Counted from the first letter of the stretch, positions 1-7,533 are shown. The stretch: 64,000 nucleotides of DNA from J029 sp964482495 (GCA_964482495.1 CAYZXS010000005.1:60013-124012); one strand, 5' to 3'. Notes: generated by a model not told the origin, from the sequence alone. Made by a program: numbers and translations.

Positions 1-102
1 GCCTGCGAAGCGGCGCTTGGAGCCGCCAAGCACCTTGATGCACATCACTTCCCTGGCGCCGCTGTTATCTGCGACGTCCAGCCGAGTCTGCATCTGAATC
101 AT
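1..102 (-). CDS. rplN: 50S ribosomal protein L14, N-terminal part (cut by window edge)
   Basis: Only the first 34 codons are present. The translation starts M-I-Q-M-Q-T-R-L-D-V-A-D-N-S-G-A-R and continues into C-I-K-V-L-G-G-S, the invariant N-terminus of uL14. It binds 23S rRNA near the inter-subunit bridge and the GTPase factor site. Position directly after rpsQ fits the S10/spc gene order, so the rest of the spc genes should follow outside the window. Confidence 0.95.
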   Translation of the reverse strand, partial: MIQMQTRLDVADNSGAREVMCIKVLGGSKRRFAG

Positions 103-132
103 GGTTTCTCTCCCTTCTCCTCGGTGCTAGGC

Positions 133-417
133 CTAGGCCTCCAGGACGCGGACGAGGCGCCAGCGCTTCAGCTTGCTCATCGGCCGCGTGCCCATGATCT
201 CGACCTTGTCTCCGACGGTCGCGGCGCCGGCTTCGTCGTGGGCGTAGAACTTGCGGCGGGTGCGCAGGGTCTTCTTGTACAGCGGGTGGCGGGAGACGTG
301 CTCGACGCGCACGATGATGGTCTTGTCCATCTTGGTGCTCACCACCACGCCACGCAGGGTCTTGCGAGTCCCGCGGGCGGGGCTGCTGGTCTCTTGAGTC
401 TCGACTTGATCGGTCAT
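133..417 (-). CDS. rpsQ: 30S ribosomal protein S17
   Basis: Primary 16S rRNA-binding protein uS17 with an OB fold, needed early in small-subunit assembly. The 94-residue product has the family core R-G-V-V-V-S-T-K-M-D-K-T-I-I-V-R-V near residue 22 and K-T-L-R-T-R-R-K-F-Y-A-H-D-E in the middle. I chose the ATG at 417; a longer in-frame start at 483 would overlap rpmC by about 60 nt and gives an extension unlike S17. The resulting N-terminus is still about 15 residues longer than in E. coli, rich in T, E and S. The gap to rpmC is 5 nt, so it is cotranscribed. Confidence 0.95.
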   Translation of the reverse strand: MTDQVETQETSSPARGTRKTLRGVVVSTKMDKTIIVRVEHVSRHPLYKKTLRTRRKFYAHDEAGAATVGDKVEIMGTRPMSKLKRWRLVRVLEA

Positions 418-422
418 GGCGC

Positions 423-635
423 TCAGCGCGGCTCCTGGCCGCGGATGCGGAGCTCCCGCTCCTGCAGGATGGTCTTCATGCAAGCGATCTCGCGCCGCAG
501 TCGACGGATCTTGGAGGGGTCCGCGTTGCCCTCGGTGAGGGTGCGGAACTTCATCTCGAACAGCTCCTTCTCCATCTTCTCGAGGTCGAAGATGATCTCG
601 CTGTTCTCCTTGCCGCGGATTTCGGTAGCGTCCAT
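423..635 (-). CDS. rpmC: 50S ribosomal protein L29
   Basis: A 70-residue two-helix protein (uL29) that sits at the exit of the nascent-peptide tunnel beside L23. The family signature is seen in E-L-F-E-M-K-F-R-T-L-T-E-G-N and in the C-terminal helix with R-R-L-R-R-E-I-A near residue 43. The start at 635 puts it 2 nt after the rplP stop. A much longer upstream open frame (to 776) runs inside rplP and is not credible. Confidence 0.93.
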   Translation of the reverse strand: MDATEIRGKENSEIIFDLEKMEKELFEMKFRTLTEGNADPSKIRRLRREIACMKTILQERELRIRGQEPR

Positions 636-637
636 GG

Positions 638-1144
638 TCAGATGTGCTTCCTGGCGATCATGCGGACCCGCATCGGCAGCTTGTGCGCGACGCGGTTGAA
701 GGCCAAACGGGCCGTGGCCTCGTCGACACCGCCGAGCTCGTAGACGACGGTTCCGGGCTTGATGACGGCGACCCAACGATCGACGTCGCCCTTACCGGAG
801 CCCATCCGGACCTCGAGCGGCTTGGCCGTGACGGCCTTGTGCGGGAAGACGCGGATCCACAGCTTGCCCTCGCCGGCCGCCCGGCCAGCGGCGACGCGGC
901 CGGCCTCGATGGTGCGGGCGCTGAGCCAGCTCCACTCGAGGGCCTGGAGACCGAAGTCCCCGAAGGCGACGCGGTTGCCGCGGGTGGCCTTGGCGGTGCA
1001 GGGCCCCTTGATCGGCGAACGCCGGGTCTTGATGTGCTGCTTTCGAGCAGCCGGACCGCGACCGCCGGGCACCTTCGAGGAGGTGGTCCCCTTGATCTTG
1101 CCCCGCTGGGTCTTGCGGTACTTGACACGCTTCGGCATCAACAT
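638..1144 (-). CDS. rplP: 50S ribosomal protein L16 with a long N-terminal insertion
   Basis: uL16 lies by the A-site tRNA elbow and is important for peptidyl-transferase-centre maturation. The start M-L-M-P-K-R-V-K-Y-R-K and the segments G-L-Q-A-L-E-W-S-W-L-S-A-R-T-I-E-A-G-R, K-L-W-I-R-V-F-P-H-K-A-V-T and R-M-G-S-G-K-G are classical. The protein is 168 residues, against about 136-144 in most bacteria. The extra ~30 residues lie between residues 21 and 52, between the basic N-terminus and the F-G-D-F-G motif, and are rich in K, R, G and P. The frame is intact with no sign of a frameshift, so the insertion appears real. Confidence 0.95.
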   Translation of the reverse strand: MLMPKRVKYRKTQRGKIKGTTSSKVPGGRGPAARKQHIKTRRSPIKGPCTAKATRGNRVAFGDFGLQALEWSWLSARTIEAGRVAAGRAAGEGKLWIRVFPHKAVTAKPLEVRMGSGKGDVDRWVAVIKPGTVVYELGGVDEATARLAFNRVAHKLPMRVRMIARKHI

Positions 1145-1157
1145 GCTGCTTCCTCCT

Positions 1158-1790
1158 CTACAGGCGAACCGTGTCGCCGGTGAAGATCCAGACCTTCACG
1201 CCGAGCACGCCGTAGGTGGTCTTCGCCTCGGCGAAGCCGTAGTCGGTGCGCGCCGACAGGGTCTGGAGGGGGATCCGGCCCATGCGCTGCGTCATGGTCC
1301 GGCTCATCTCGGAACCGTCGATCCGGCCGCTGACCTGGATCTTGGCGCCCTCGGCGCCCGCGTTCATGGTGTTCTCCAAGACGCGCTTCATCTGGCGGCG
1401 CGGAGACACCCGGCGCTCGATGGCGGCCGCCAGGTTCTCGGCGACGGTAACGGCGTCGAGGTCCCAGTGGCGGACCTCCTGGATGTCGAGCTTGACCTCC
1501 AGGCCGGTGAGCTTCTCGAGGTCGGCGACCAGGGCGTCGCGCGTGGCGTAGCCGCGGCCGATGACCTCGCCCTTGCGCGTGGCCAGGAGCATGATGGTCA
1601 TGCGCTCGCCGCGGCGCTGGATCTCGATCTTCGAGATGATGCCCTTTCGGAAGCGGTCCTTGATCAGCCGCCGGACCTTGTAGTCCAGCTGCAGCCGCTC
1701 GCCGTACTCGCGGCCGCGGGCGAACCAGCGCGAGCGCCAGGGCTCGCTGATGCCGACCCGGAAGCCGATGGGGTGGATCTTCTGTCCCAT
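1158..1790 (-). CDS. rpsC: 30S ribosomal protein S3
   Basis: uS3 forms part of the mRNA entry tunnel and helicase site of the small subunit. The 210-residue product begins M-G-Q-K-I-H-P-I-G-F-R-V-G, carries the KH-domain stretch around residues 60-90 (K-G-E-V-I-G-R-G), and the C-terminal domain with G-A-E-G-A-K-I-Q-V-S-G-R and T-T-Y-G-V-L-G-V-K-V-W-I. It lies 2 nt from rplV and 13 nt from rplP within the S10 operon. Confidence 0.96.
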   Translation of the reverse strand: MGQKIHPIGFRVGISEPWRSRWFARGREYGERLQLDYKVRRLIKDRFRKGIISKIEIQRRGERMTIMLLATRKGEVIGRGYATRDALVADLEKLTGLEVKLDIQEVRHWDLDAVTVAENLAAAIERRVSPRRQMKRVLENTMNAGAEGAKIQVSGRIDGSEMSRTMTQRMGRIPLQTLSARTDYGFAEAKTTYGVLGVKVWIFTGDTVRL

Positions 1791-1792
1791 GT

Positions 1793-2143
1793 CTAGCTGG
1801 CCTCCCGCTCGGAGAGGGTGATCTTGATGTGCGAGGTGCGGCGCCGGATCGGGTTGGTCCGGCCCATCGAGCCGGGCCGGAAGCGCATGCGGCCGTGGAT
1901 CAGCGGGCCCTCGTCGACGCGGGCGTCGCTGACGACCAGGCTGTTGACGTCGACGGCGTCGCTCTGGCCGGCGTTGGCGACGGCCGAGCGCAGGACCTTG
2001 CTGAAGAGGGCGGCGCCCCGGGTCTGGGACACCGACAGGATGTCGAGCGCCCGGTTCACCCCGAGGCCGCGGATCAGGTCCGCCGCAGGCCGGGCCTTCT
2101 TGGCCGAGATGTGGGCGTATCGGTGGGAAGCACGGAAGTCCAT
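1793..2143 (-). CDS. rplV: 50S ribosomal protein L22
   Basis: uL22 lines the nascent-peptide exit tunnel with an extended beta hairpin. The 116-residue product has H-I-S-A-K-K-A-R-P-A-A-D-L-I-R-G near the start and the hairpin R-F-R-P-G-S-M-G-R-T-N-P-I-R-R-R-T-S-H-I near residues 88-107. The tip reads R-P-G-S-M-G-R rather than the usual R-A-x-G-R-A, a mild variation in the macrolide/tunnel-constriction region. It sits between rpsS and rpsC. Confidence 0.95.
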   Translation of the reverse strand: MDFRASHRYAHISAKKARPAADLIRGLGVNRALDILSVSQTRGAALFSKVLRSAVANAGQSDAVDVNSLVVSDARVDEGPLIHGRMRFRPGSMGRTNPIRRRTSHIKITLSEREAS

Positions 2144-2153
2144 GGTCTACCCC

Positions 2154-2414
2154 TTACTTCTTCTCGTGGCCGCGGAAGGTGCGCGTGGGCGAGAACTCGC
2201 CCAGGCGGTGTCCGACCATGTCCTCGGTGACGAAGACCTTCCAGAAGGTCTTGCCGTTGTGGACCATGAAGGTCATCCCGACGTAGTCGGGGAGGATCGT
2301 GGAGGCGCGTGCCCAGGTCTTGATGGGCTTGCGGTCACCAGCGGCTTGGGCCTTGTCGACCTTGCGCTGGAGCCGCGGCTCGACCCAGGGGCCCTTCTTT
2401 ACGCTGCGAGCCAT
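2154..2414 (-). CDS. rpsS: 30S ribosomal protein S19
   Basis: uS19 is a head protein of the small subunit that pairs with S13 and contacts L5. The 86-residue product starts M-A-R-S-V-K-K-G-P-W-V and has T-W-A-R-A-S-T-I-L-P-D-Y-V-G-M-T-F-M-V-H-N-G-K and V-G-H-R-L-G-E-F-S-P-T-R-T-F-R-G-H, all diagnostic. Gaps of 4 nt to rplB and 10 nt to rplV indicate cotranscription. Confidence 0.96.
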   Translation of the reverse strand: MARSVKKGPWVEPRLQRKVDKAQAAGDRKPIKTWARASTILPDYVGMTFMVHNGKTFWKVFVTEDMVGHRLGEFSPTRTFRGHEKK

Positions 2415-2418
2415 TGGA

Positions 2419-3252
2419 CTACCTCACCCCCTTCTTGCGGCGGCGGACAATGAACTTGTTGGTGGTCTTGCGGACGTTCCGCGTCTTGGCACCCTTCGTG
2501 GGCTTGCCCCACGGGCTGACCGGGTGCTTGCCCTTGGTCCGGCCTTCGCCACCGCCGTGCGGGTGGGCGGCCGGGTACATCGCGACGCCGCGGACGTGCG
2601 GCCGCTTGCCGAGGTGGCGCCGCCGCCCGGCCTTGCCGAAGCAGGTGTTCTGGTGGTCGGCGTTGCCGACCTCGCCGATGGTGGCGCGGCAGGTGACGTG
2701 CACCCGGCGCAGCTCGCCGCTGGGCAGCGCGATCAGGGCGTAGTTGCCCTCGCGCGCCGCCAGCCGGGCGCTTGCGCCGGCCGAGCGGACCATCTTGGCG
2801 CCCTGGCCGGGGCGCAGCTCGATGTTGTGGATGGTCATGCCCATCGGCATGTCCCCCAGGGCCATCGCGCAGCCGGTCTTGGGCTCGGCTTCCTTGCCGG
2901 AGGAGACGACGTCCCCCTGCTTGAGCCCCTTCGGCCAGATGATGTAGCGCTTCTCGCCGTCCGCGTAGTGCAGCAGGGCGATGTAGGCGGTCCGGTTCGG
3001 GTCGTACTCGATGTGAGCGACCTTGGCCGGCACGCCGTCCTTGAGGCGCTTGAAGTCGATGATCCGGTAGCGCCGCTTGGCGCCGCCGCCGCGGTGGCGG
3101 GCGGTCACGCGACCCAGGTTGTTGCGGCCGCCGGTCTTCTTGAGCGGGGCCAGCAGGCTCTTCTCGGGCTTCTGGCGGGTGAGCTCGGCGCGGTCCAGCA
3201 CCGAGCCGCCGCGGCGGCCAGGAGAAGTCGGCTTGTAGTACTTGATTCCCAT
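2419..3252 (-). CDS. rplB: 50S ribosomal protein L2
   Basis: uL2 supports subunit association and the peptidyl-transferase centre. The 277-residue product has N-terminal M-G-I-K-Y-Y-K-P-T-S-P-G-R-R-G-G, the OB-fold region with R-G-G-G-A-K-R-R-Y-R-I-I-D-F, and the C-terminal V-S-P-W-G-K-P-T-K-G. The loop that normally reads M-N-P-V-D-H-P-H-G-G is here M-Y-P-A-A-H-P-H-G-G, at about 2568-2598. The functionally important first histidine is kept, but N, V and D are replaced. The rest of the protein is standard, so this is a real L2 with an unusual centre loop. Confidence 0.96.
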   Translation of the reverse strand: MGIKYYKPTSPGRRGGSVLDRAELTRQKPEKSLLAPLKKTGGRNNLGRVTARHRGGGAKRRYRIIDFKRLKDGVPAKVAHIEYDPNRTAYIALLHYADGEKRYIIWPKGLKQGDVVSSGKEAEPKTGCAMALGDMPMGMTIHNIELRPGQGAKMVRSAGASARLAAREGNYALIALPSGELRRVHVTCRATIGEVGNADHQNTCFGKAGRRRHLGKRPHVRGVAMYPAAHPHGGGEGRTKGKHPVSPWGKPTKGAKTRNVRKTTNKFIVRRRKKGVR

Positions 3253-3266
3253 GGTTCAGCCTCCGC

Positions 3267-3557
3267 TCAGAGCAGGTCGATCTTGTGACCTTCCTCGAGG
3301 CGCACGATCGCGATCTTGCGCGGGGAGGTATGGAATGCGGTAGCGCCGCGGCGGCGCGGCTTGCCGGTCCGGATCATGGTGCGCACGCTGGCGACCTTGA
3401 CCTCGAACAGGGCCTCGATGGCCTCGCGGATCTCGATCTTGTTGGCGCCGCCGGCGACCTCGAAGCGGTAGTCGTTGAGGCGATGCTGCTCCTCGGTGGA
3501 CTTCTCGGTCAGCACCGGGCGGATCAGGATCTGGTAGTGGTGGGAGCTGGCTTGCAT
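3267..3557 (-). CDS. rplW: 50S ribosomal protein L23
   Basis: uL23 docks trigger factor and SRP at the exit tunnel. The 96-residue product has I-L-I-R-P-V-L-T-E-K-S-T at residues 9-20, Y-R-F-E-V and A-N-K-I-E-I-R-E-A-I-E-A-L-F-E-V-K-V, and the loop G-K-P-R-R-R-G. The gene lies between rplD (10 nt) and rplB (14 nt) in S10-operon order. Confidence 0.95.
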   Translation of the reverse strand: MQASSHHYQILIRPVLTEKSTEEQHRLNDYRFEVAGGANKIEIREAIEALFEVKVASVRTMIRTGKPRRRGATAFHTSPRKIAIVRLEEGHKIDLL

Positions 3558-3567
3558 GGCTCAGTCC

Positions 3568-4206
3568 TCAGGACTCCTTGCGACCGGGGAAGCGGCTGGC
3601 GAGGGCCTCCAGGGCGCCCTCCTGCAGCAGCAGCCACTTGTGGGCCAGCAGGTCGTAGGCCGTGGCGTCGGACGCCGGCAGGACGCTGACCCGGGGGAAG
3701 TTCCGGAAGGACTTCCAGGCGTTGGTGTCGAGCTCCTTGGTCAGGACCAGGGCGCTGCCCTTCGGGGCCAGGTCGGCGAGGACCTTCCGCGCCGTCTTGG
3801 CCGAGGGGGCGTCCAGGCTGAGGCCGCTGAACTCCTTGACCTCGCCGTCCAGGACCTTGCCCTGGAGGGCGCTGCGCAGGGCGACCTGCCGCTGCTTGCG
3901 CGGCAGGTGGTAGCCCCAGTTGCGGCTGTTGCGGGGGCCGAAGGTGGTGCCGCCGCCGCGCCAGATGGGGCTCTTGCGGTCGCCGGCGCGGGCCCGGCCG
4001 GTCTTCTTCTGCTTCCAGGGCTTCTTGGTGTTGCCCGCGACCTCGGCCCGGATCTTGGTGTGGGCGTCGCCCTGGCGGCGGTTGGCCTGGTACTGGACGA
4101 CCGCGTCCTTCATGGTCCGGTAGAGGAGCTTGCCCTCGAGCTCGACGGGGCAGGCCTTCTCGCCGGCGGCACCGCTCGCGACGTCGTAGGTGGTGATGGT
4201 GCTCAT
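3568..4206 (-). CDS. rplD: 50S ribosomal protein L4
   Basis: uL4 binds 23S rRNA and extends a loop into the exit tunnel; in E. coli it also represses the S10 operon through the leader. The 212-residue product has the loop K-K-P-W-K-Q-K-K-T-G-R-A-R-A-G-D-R-K-S-P-I-W-R-G-G-G (about residues 60-85) and a C-terminal Rossmann-like domain with S-A-L-V-L-T-K-E-L-D. The 4-nt gap to rplC suggests translational coupling. The rpsJ leader described at 5276-5333 is a possible site of action, which is inference only. Confidence 0.95.
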   Translation of the reverse strand: MSTITTYDVASGAAGEKACPVELEGKLLYRTMKDAVVQYQANRRQGDAHTKIRAEVAGNTKKPWKQKKTGRARAGDRKSPIWRGGGTTFGPRNSRNWGYHLPRKQRQVALRSALQGKVLDGEVKEFSGLSLDAPSAKTARKVLADLAPKGSALVLTKELDTNAWKSFRNFPRVSVLPASDATAYDLLAHKWLLLQEGALEALASRFPGRKES

Positions 4207-4210
4207 GGCT

Positions 4211-4855
4211 CTACTTCTTCACACCGGTCTTGGCGGTGCGGACCTGGACGACGCCGTTGGGCGGGCCCGGGACGCCTCCGCGGACGAGGATCAGGCCGCG
4301 CTCGGCGTCGACGCCCTCGACCGTGAGGTTCTTCACGGTGCGGCGGACGTCGCCGTAGTGCTTGGCCATGCGGGTTCCCTTGAAGACCCGGCCCGGGTAG
4401 GCGCAGGCGCCGATGGCGCCCGGCTGGCGGACGTTCATCGAGCCGTGGGTCTCGTTGCCGCGGGAGAAGCCGTGCGCCTTGATGGTGCCGGCGAAGCCGC
4501 GGCCCTTGCTCTTGCCGATGACGTCGATGACGTCGCCGACCTCGAAGAGCTCAGCCTTGAGCTCCTGGCCCAGCTCGAAGCCCTCGGCCTTCTCGGCGCG
4601 GAACTCGCGCAGGACCCGGAAGGGCTTCACGCCCGCCTTCTCCGCGGCGACCCGCTGGGGCTTCGGGGTGTGCTTGTCGCGGGCGGGCAGGAAGCCGATC
4701 TGGACGGCGCTGTAGCCGTCCTGGTCGGGGGTGCGCACGCCGGTGACGGTGCAGGGACCGGCCTCGAGCACGGTCACGGGGACGACCGTGCCGTCCTCGC
4801 GGAAGATCTGGGTCATCCCCTTCTTCCGGGCCAGCAGGAACTTGGTGTCGGACAT
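4211..4855 (-). CDS. rplC: 50S ribosomal protein L3
   Basis: uL3 nucleates 50S assembly and reaches the peptidyl-transferase centre. The 214-residue product starts with K-F-L-L-A-R-K-K-G-M-T-Q-I-F and contains the signature K-G-R-G-F-A-G-T-I-K-A-H-G-F, then H-G-S-M-N-V-R-Q-P-G-A-I-G and P-G-R-V-F-K-G-T-R-M-A. The gap of 88 nt to rpsJ is longer than in most S10 operons and can form a small stem (GCCGG/CCGGC near 4870-4886). Confidence 0.95.
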   Translation of the reverse strand: MSDTKFLLARKKGMTQIFREDGTVVPVTVLEAGPCTVTGVRTPDQDGYSAVQIGFLPARDKHTPKPQRVAAEKAGVKPFRVLREFRAEKAEGFELGQELKAELFEVGDVIDVIGKSKGRGFAGTIKAHGFSRGNETHGSMNVRQPGAIGACAYPGRVFKGTRMAKHYGDVRRTVKNLTVEGVDAERGLILVRGGVPGPPNGVVQVRTAKTGVKK

Positions 4856-4943
4856 GGTTCTGTTCGTTGCGCCGGTTTCCAGCCGGCAGAGTCGCAGCGG
4901 TTCCGCTCAGGCGGGACTTGCGGGATGTGAAAAGACGTCCGCC

Positions 4944-5249
4944 TCAGATCTTGATGCGGACGTCGACCCCGGCGGACAGAACCAGCCGGTTCAGCGCGTC
5001 CACGGTCTGCGGGGTGGGCTCGAGCAGGTACATGAGCCGCTTGTGGGTGCGGATCTCGAACTGCTCCCGCGACTTCTTGTCGATGTGCGGGCTGCGCAGG
5101 ACGGTGTAGCGCTCGATGCGGGTCGGAAGCGGGATCGGGCCCGAGACCTTGACGCCGGTCAAGCGCGCGGCCTCCATGATGGATTCCGTGGCTTGATCGA
5201 TGGCCTCATGGTCGTAGGCCTCGAGTCGGATCTGGATGCGATTGTCCAT
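4944..5249 (-). CDS. rpsJ: 30S ribosomal protein S10 (NusE)
   Basis: uS10 works in the 30S head and, as NusE, links NusG to antitermination and transcription-translation coupling. The 101-residue product contains I-R-L-E-A-Y-D-H-E-A-I-D-Q-A, G-P-I-P-L-P-T-R-I-E-R-Y-T-V-L-R-S-P-H-I-D-K-K-S-R-E-Q-F-E-I-R-T and the C-terminal V-D-V-R-I-K-I. The start at 5249 gives the standard length; a longer open frame to 5357 would include the leader and promoter. It is the first gene of the S10 operon here. Confidence 0.96.
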   Translation of the reverse strand: MDNRIQIRLEAYDHEAIDQATESIMEAARLTGVKVSGPIPLPTRIERYTVLRSPHIDKKSREQFEIRTHKRLMYLLEPTPQTVDALNRLVLSAGVDVRIKI

Positions 5250-5275
5250 GGGGGGTGCGTATGGGCACACAGCTA

Positions 5276-5333
5276 GCCTCGGTTCTCCTATCCGGCGCGG
5301 ATCTCCGCTTGGGTCCAGGAAAAAAACCGAGGC
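5276..5333 (-). promoter_or_regulatory. S10 operon leader with candidate attenuator structure
   Basis: In the 5' leader of rpsJ the segments 5325-5333 and 5276-5284 are perfectly complementary over 9 bp (GCCTCGGTT / AACCGAGGC in transcript order). A run of seven T (5326 to 5320) begins inside the upstream arm. Just upstream, the palindrome 5338-5349 (CCCGAATTCGGG) can extend with a short flanking TTGG/CCAG stem. The two structures and the U7 run resemble an attenuator. Autoregulation by L4 is known in gammaproteobacteria; its existence here is inference. Confidence 0.4.
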
Positions 5334-5355
5334 TGGTCCCGAATTCGGGCCAAGC

Positions 5356-5383
5356 ATCTTAGCAGCAAGCGATTTCCGGTCAA
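5356..5383 (-). promoter_or_regulatory. Sigma-70-type promoter for the S10 operon
   Basis: Reading on the minus strand, TTGACC (5383-5378) is followed after 16 nt by TAAGAT (5361-5356). The predicted transcription start is near 5349, about 100 nt before the rpsJ ATG. It lies in the only sizeable gap between fusA and rpsJ. Confidence 0.6.
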
Positions 5384-5454
5384 GGACGCAGGCCCGGAAA
5401 TCCCGCCGCAGGCCCTCCCGAACGGAAATTGCTCCCCGGGAACGGGCCGGGGCC

Positions 5455-7521
5455 TCAGGCCCCGCCCTGCAGGATCTCCTTCGCCCGGGAGGCCGGCACC
5501 GCCGCGTAGCCCTTGGGGCTCATGCTGAAGTCCCCCCGGCCCTGGGTCAGGGAGCGGAGCCGGGTGGAGTAGGCGAACAGGGCCTCCAGCGGGGCGGTAG
5601 CCCGGATCCGGCCCAGCCCGTCCTCCAGATCCATGCTCTGGATCTCGGCCCGGCGGCTCTGGAGGTCGGCCAGGACCCCGCTCAGGAAGTCCTCCGGCGC
5701 CTCCACCCGCAGGCCCATGATCGGCTCCAGGAGCCCGGTCCGGCCGCTGAGGGCGTGGTCGAGGGCCCGCGAGGCGGCCCCGAGAGCCAGCTCCACCGGG
5801 GGCGGCTCTGAGGGGGGGCTCCACTCCAGGGACAGCAGCTCGACCTCCAGCATCGCCAAGGGGTAGCCCAGGTCCCCCCCCGCCTCGACCAGTTCGTGGG
5901 CGGCGGCCGCGAACTCGTAGCGGGCGCCGGGGCTGAGGCCCTCGGCGGCGTCGCCGAGCGCGATCGAGGGCTTGGTGGCGGCCGCCGGCCGGGCGGCGAC
6001 CCGGGCGGTCACGGTCTGCTTGCCGCTCTCGCCGCCGGGGCGCTCGACGCTCCCGTGGCCGGCGACCTCCTCGGCCAGGGTCTCGCGGTAGGCCACGATC
6101 GGCCGGCCGGCGCGGGCGGCGACCCGGAAGTCCCGCTGCAGGCGGTGCAGCGCCACCTCCAGGTGCAGCTCCCCCATCCCGGCCAGGACCGCCTGGCCGG
6201 TGTCCTCGTCGACGACCACGGTCAGGGTCGGGTCCTCGCGGTCCAGCACCTGCAGCGCCTCGAGCAGCTTGTCCCGGTCGCCGAGGATCTCGGGCTCGAC
6301 CGTCTGGCGGATCACCGGGTCGGGGAACTCGATCGGCTCCAAGGCGATGTCCTGCCCCTTCGGGAACAGGGTGTCGCCGGTGCGGGCCTTCTTGAGCCCG
6401 GGCACCACCACGATCTCGCCCGGGCCGGCCTTGCGCAGCCGCTCGCGGTGATCGGCGTGCATGCGCCAGATCTGGTTGATCCGCTCCGCGCCCCGCAGCC
6501 GGGCGTTGTGCAGGCTCATCCCCTCCTCCAGCTCGCCCGAGTAGACCCGCAGGTAGAAGAGGTCGCCGTGGGCCTCGTGGAAGACCTTGAAGACCAGGGC
6601 GGCGAGCGGCGCCTCCGGGTCGGCCGGGCGACTCAGCTCGCGCGCCTCGTCCCCCGGTGCGTGGCCGCGCACCGGCGGCCGGTCGGTCGGGGCGGGCAGC
6701 CAGGCCAGGACCGCGTCCAGCAGCGGCTGCACGCCCTTGTAATGGAGCGCCGAGCCGCACAGCACCGGCACGAAGTCGCGCCGCAGGGTGCCCAGGCGCA
6801 GCCCCGCCTGGAGCTGCTCGGCGTCGAGCTCGCCGGCCTCCAGCCAGGCTCCCAGGAGGGCGTCGTCGACCTCGGCCACGGCCTCGCACAGCTCCGCCCG
6901 GGCCGCCTCGGCCGCATCGCGGAGCTCCGCCGGGAGTTCGGACTCGTGGACCTCGGCGCCCTTCTCCTCCGACTCCCATCGCAGCAGCCGCATCCGCGGC
7001 AGGTCGACCACGCCGCCGAAGTCGCGGCCGTCGCCGGCCGGGATCTGGACCGGCACCGGGCGGACGCCGGCGCGCTCGCGCAGGGACTCGACCGCGGCGG
7101 CGAAGTCGGCGCCCTGGCGGTCCATCTTGTTGATGAAGGCCAGCCAGGGCACCTGGTAGCGGGCGGCCTGGCGCAGCACGGTCTCGGTCTGGGCCTGCAC
7201 CCCGGCGACGGCGCAGACCACCACCACGGCGCCGTCCAGCACCCGCAGCGAGCGGCTCACCTCGGCGGTGAAGTCGACGTGGCCGGGGGTGTCGATGACC
7301 TGGACCACGTGGCCCTTCCAGTCGCAGCGGGTGGCGGCGGCCGTGATCGTGATGCCGCGCTCCCGCTCCTCCTCCATCCAGTCCATCACGGTGTTGCCGA
7401 GGTGGACCTCCCCCATCCGGTGCTCGACCCCGGTGTAGTAGAGGATGCGCTCGGTCACGGTCGTCTTGCCCGCGTCGATGTGGGCGACGATGCCGATGTT
7501 GCGCAGCTTGCCGAGGTCCAT
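5455..7521 (-). CDS. fusA: Elongation factor G, divergent type
   Basis: Translational GTPase of the EF-G family, 688 residues. The G domain is canonical: A-H-I-D-A-G-K-T at 13-20, R-G-I-T-I-T near 55-60, D-T-P-G-H at 77-81 and N-K-M-D at 131-134. Domains II and III are recognisable. Domain IV is not: the near-universal S-G-G-R-G-Q-Y-G-H-V is replaced by P-G-G-E-S-G-K-Q-T-V-T around residues 495-505. The tip segment that usually reads D-G-S-Y-H-x-V-D-S-S-E is replaced by a P- and E-rich stretch. Domain V (S-P-K-G-Y near the end) is present. It lies 12 nt after the Tsr3-like gene in the str cluster. It may be a specialised EF-G paralogue (recycling or spd-type) or the main translocase of a divergent lineage. 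Confidence 0.88.
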   Translation of the reverse strand: MDLGKLRNIGIVAHIDAGKTTVTERILYYTGVEHRMGEVHLGNTVMDWMEEERERGITITAAATRCDWKGHVVQVIDTPGHVDFTAEVSRSLRVLDGAVVVVCAVAGVQAQTETVLRQAARYQVPWLAFINKMDRQGADFAAAVESLRERAGVRPVPVQIPAGDGRDFGGVVDLPRMRLLRWESEEKGAEVHESELPAELRDAAEAARAELCEAVAEVDDALLGAWLEAGELDAEQLQAGLRLGTLRRDFVPVLCGSALHYKGVQPLLDAVLAWLPAPTDRPPVRGHAPGDEARELSRPADPEAPLAALVFKVFHEAHGDLFYLRVYSGELEEGMSLHNARLRGAERINQIWRMHADHRERLRKAGPGEIVVVPGLKKARTGDTLFPKGQDIALEPIEFPDPVIRQTVEPEILGDRDKLLEALQVLDREDPTLTVVVDEDTGQAVLAGMGELHLEVALHRLQRDFRVAARAGRPIVAYRETLAEEVAGHGSVERPGGESGKQTVTARVAARPAAATKPSIALGDAAEGLSPGARYEFAAAAHELVEAGGDLGYPLAMLEVELLSLEWSPPSEPPPVELALGAASRALDHALSGRTGLLEPIMGLRVEAPEDFLSGVLADLQSRRAEIQSMDLEDGLGRIRATAPLEALFAYSTRLRSLTQGRGDFSMSPKGYAAVPASRAKEILQGGA

Positions 7522-7533
7522 GGCCCGGTGATT

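Noticed and set aside
5338..5349. Palindrome CCCGAATTCGGG as a repressor operator
   Set aside because: A 12-nt palindrome is expected by chance at low rate and contains a plain EcoRI-type centre. It lies at the predicted transcription start, so it is kept only as a part of the leader structure.
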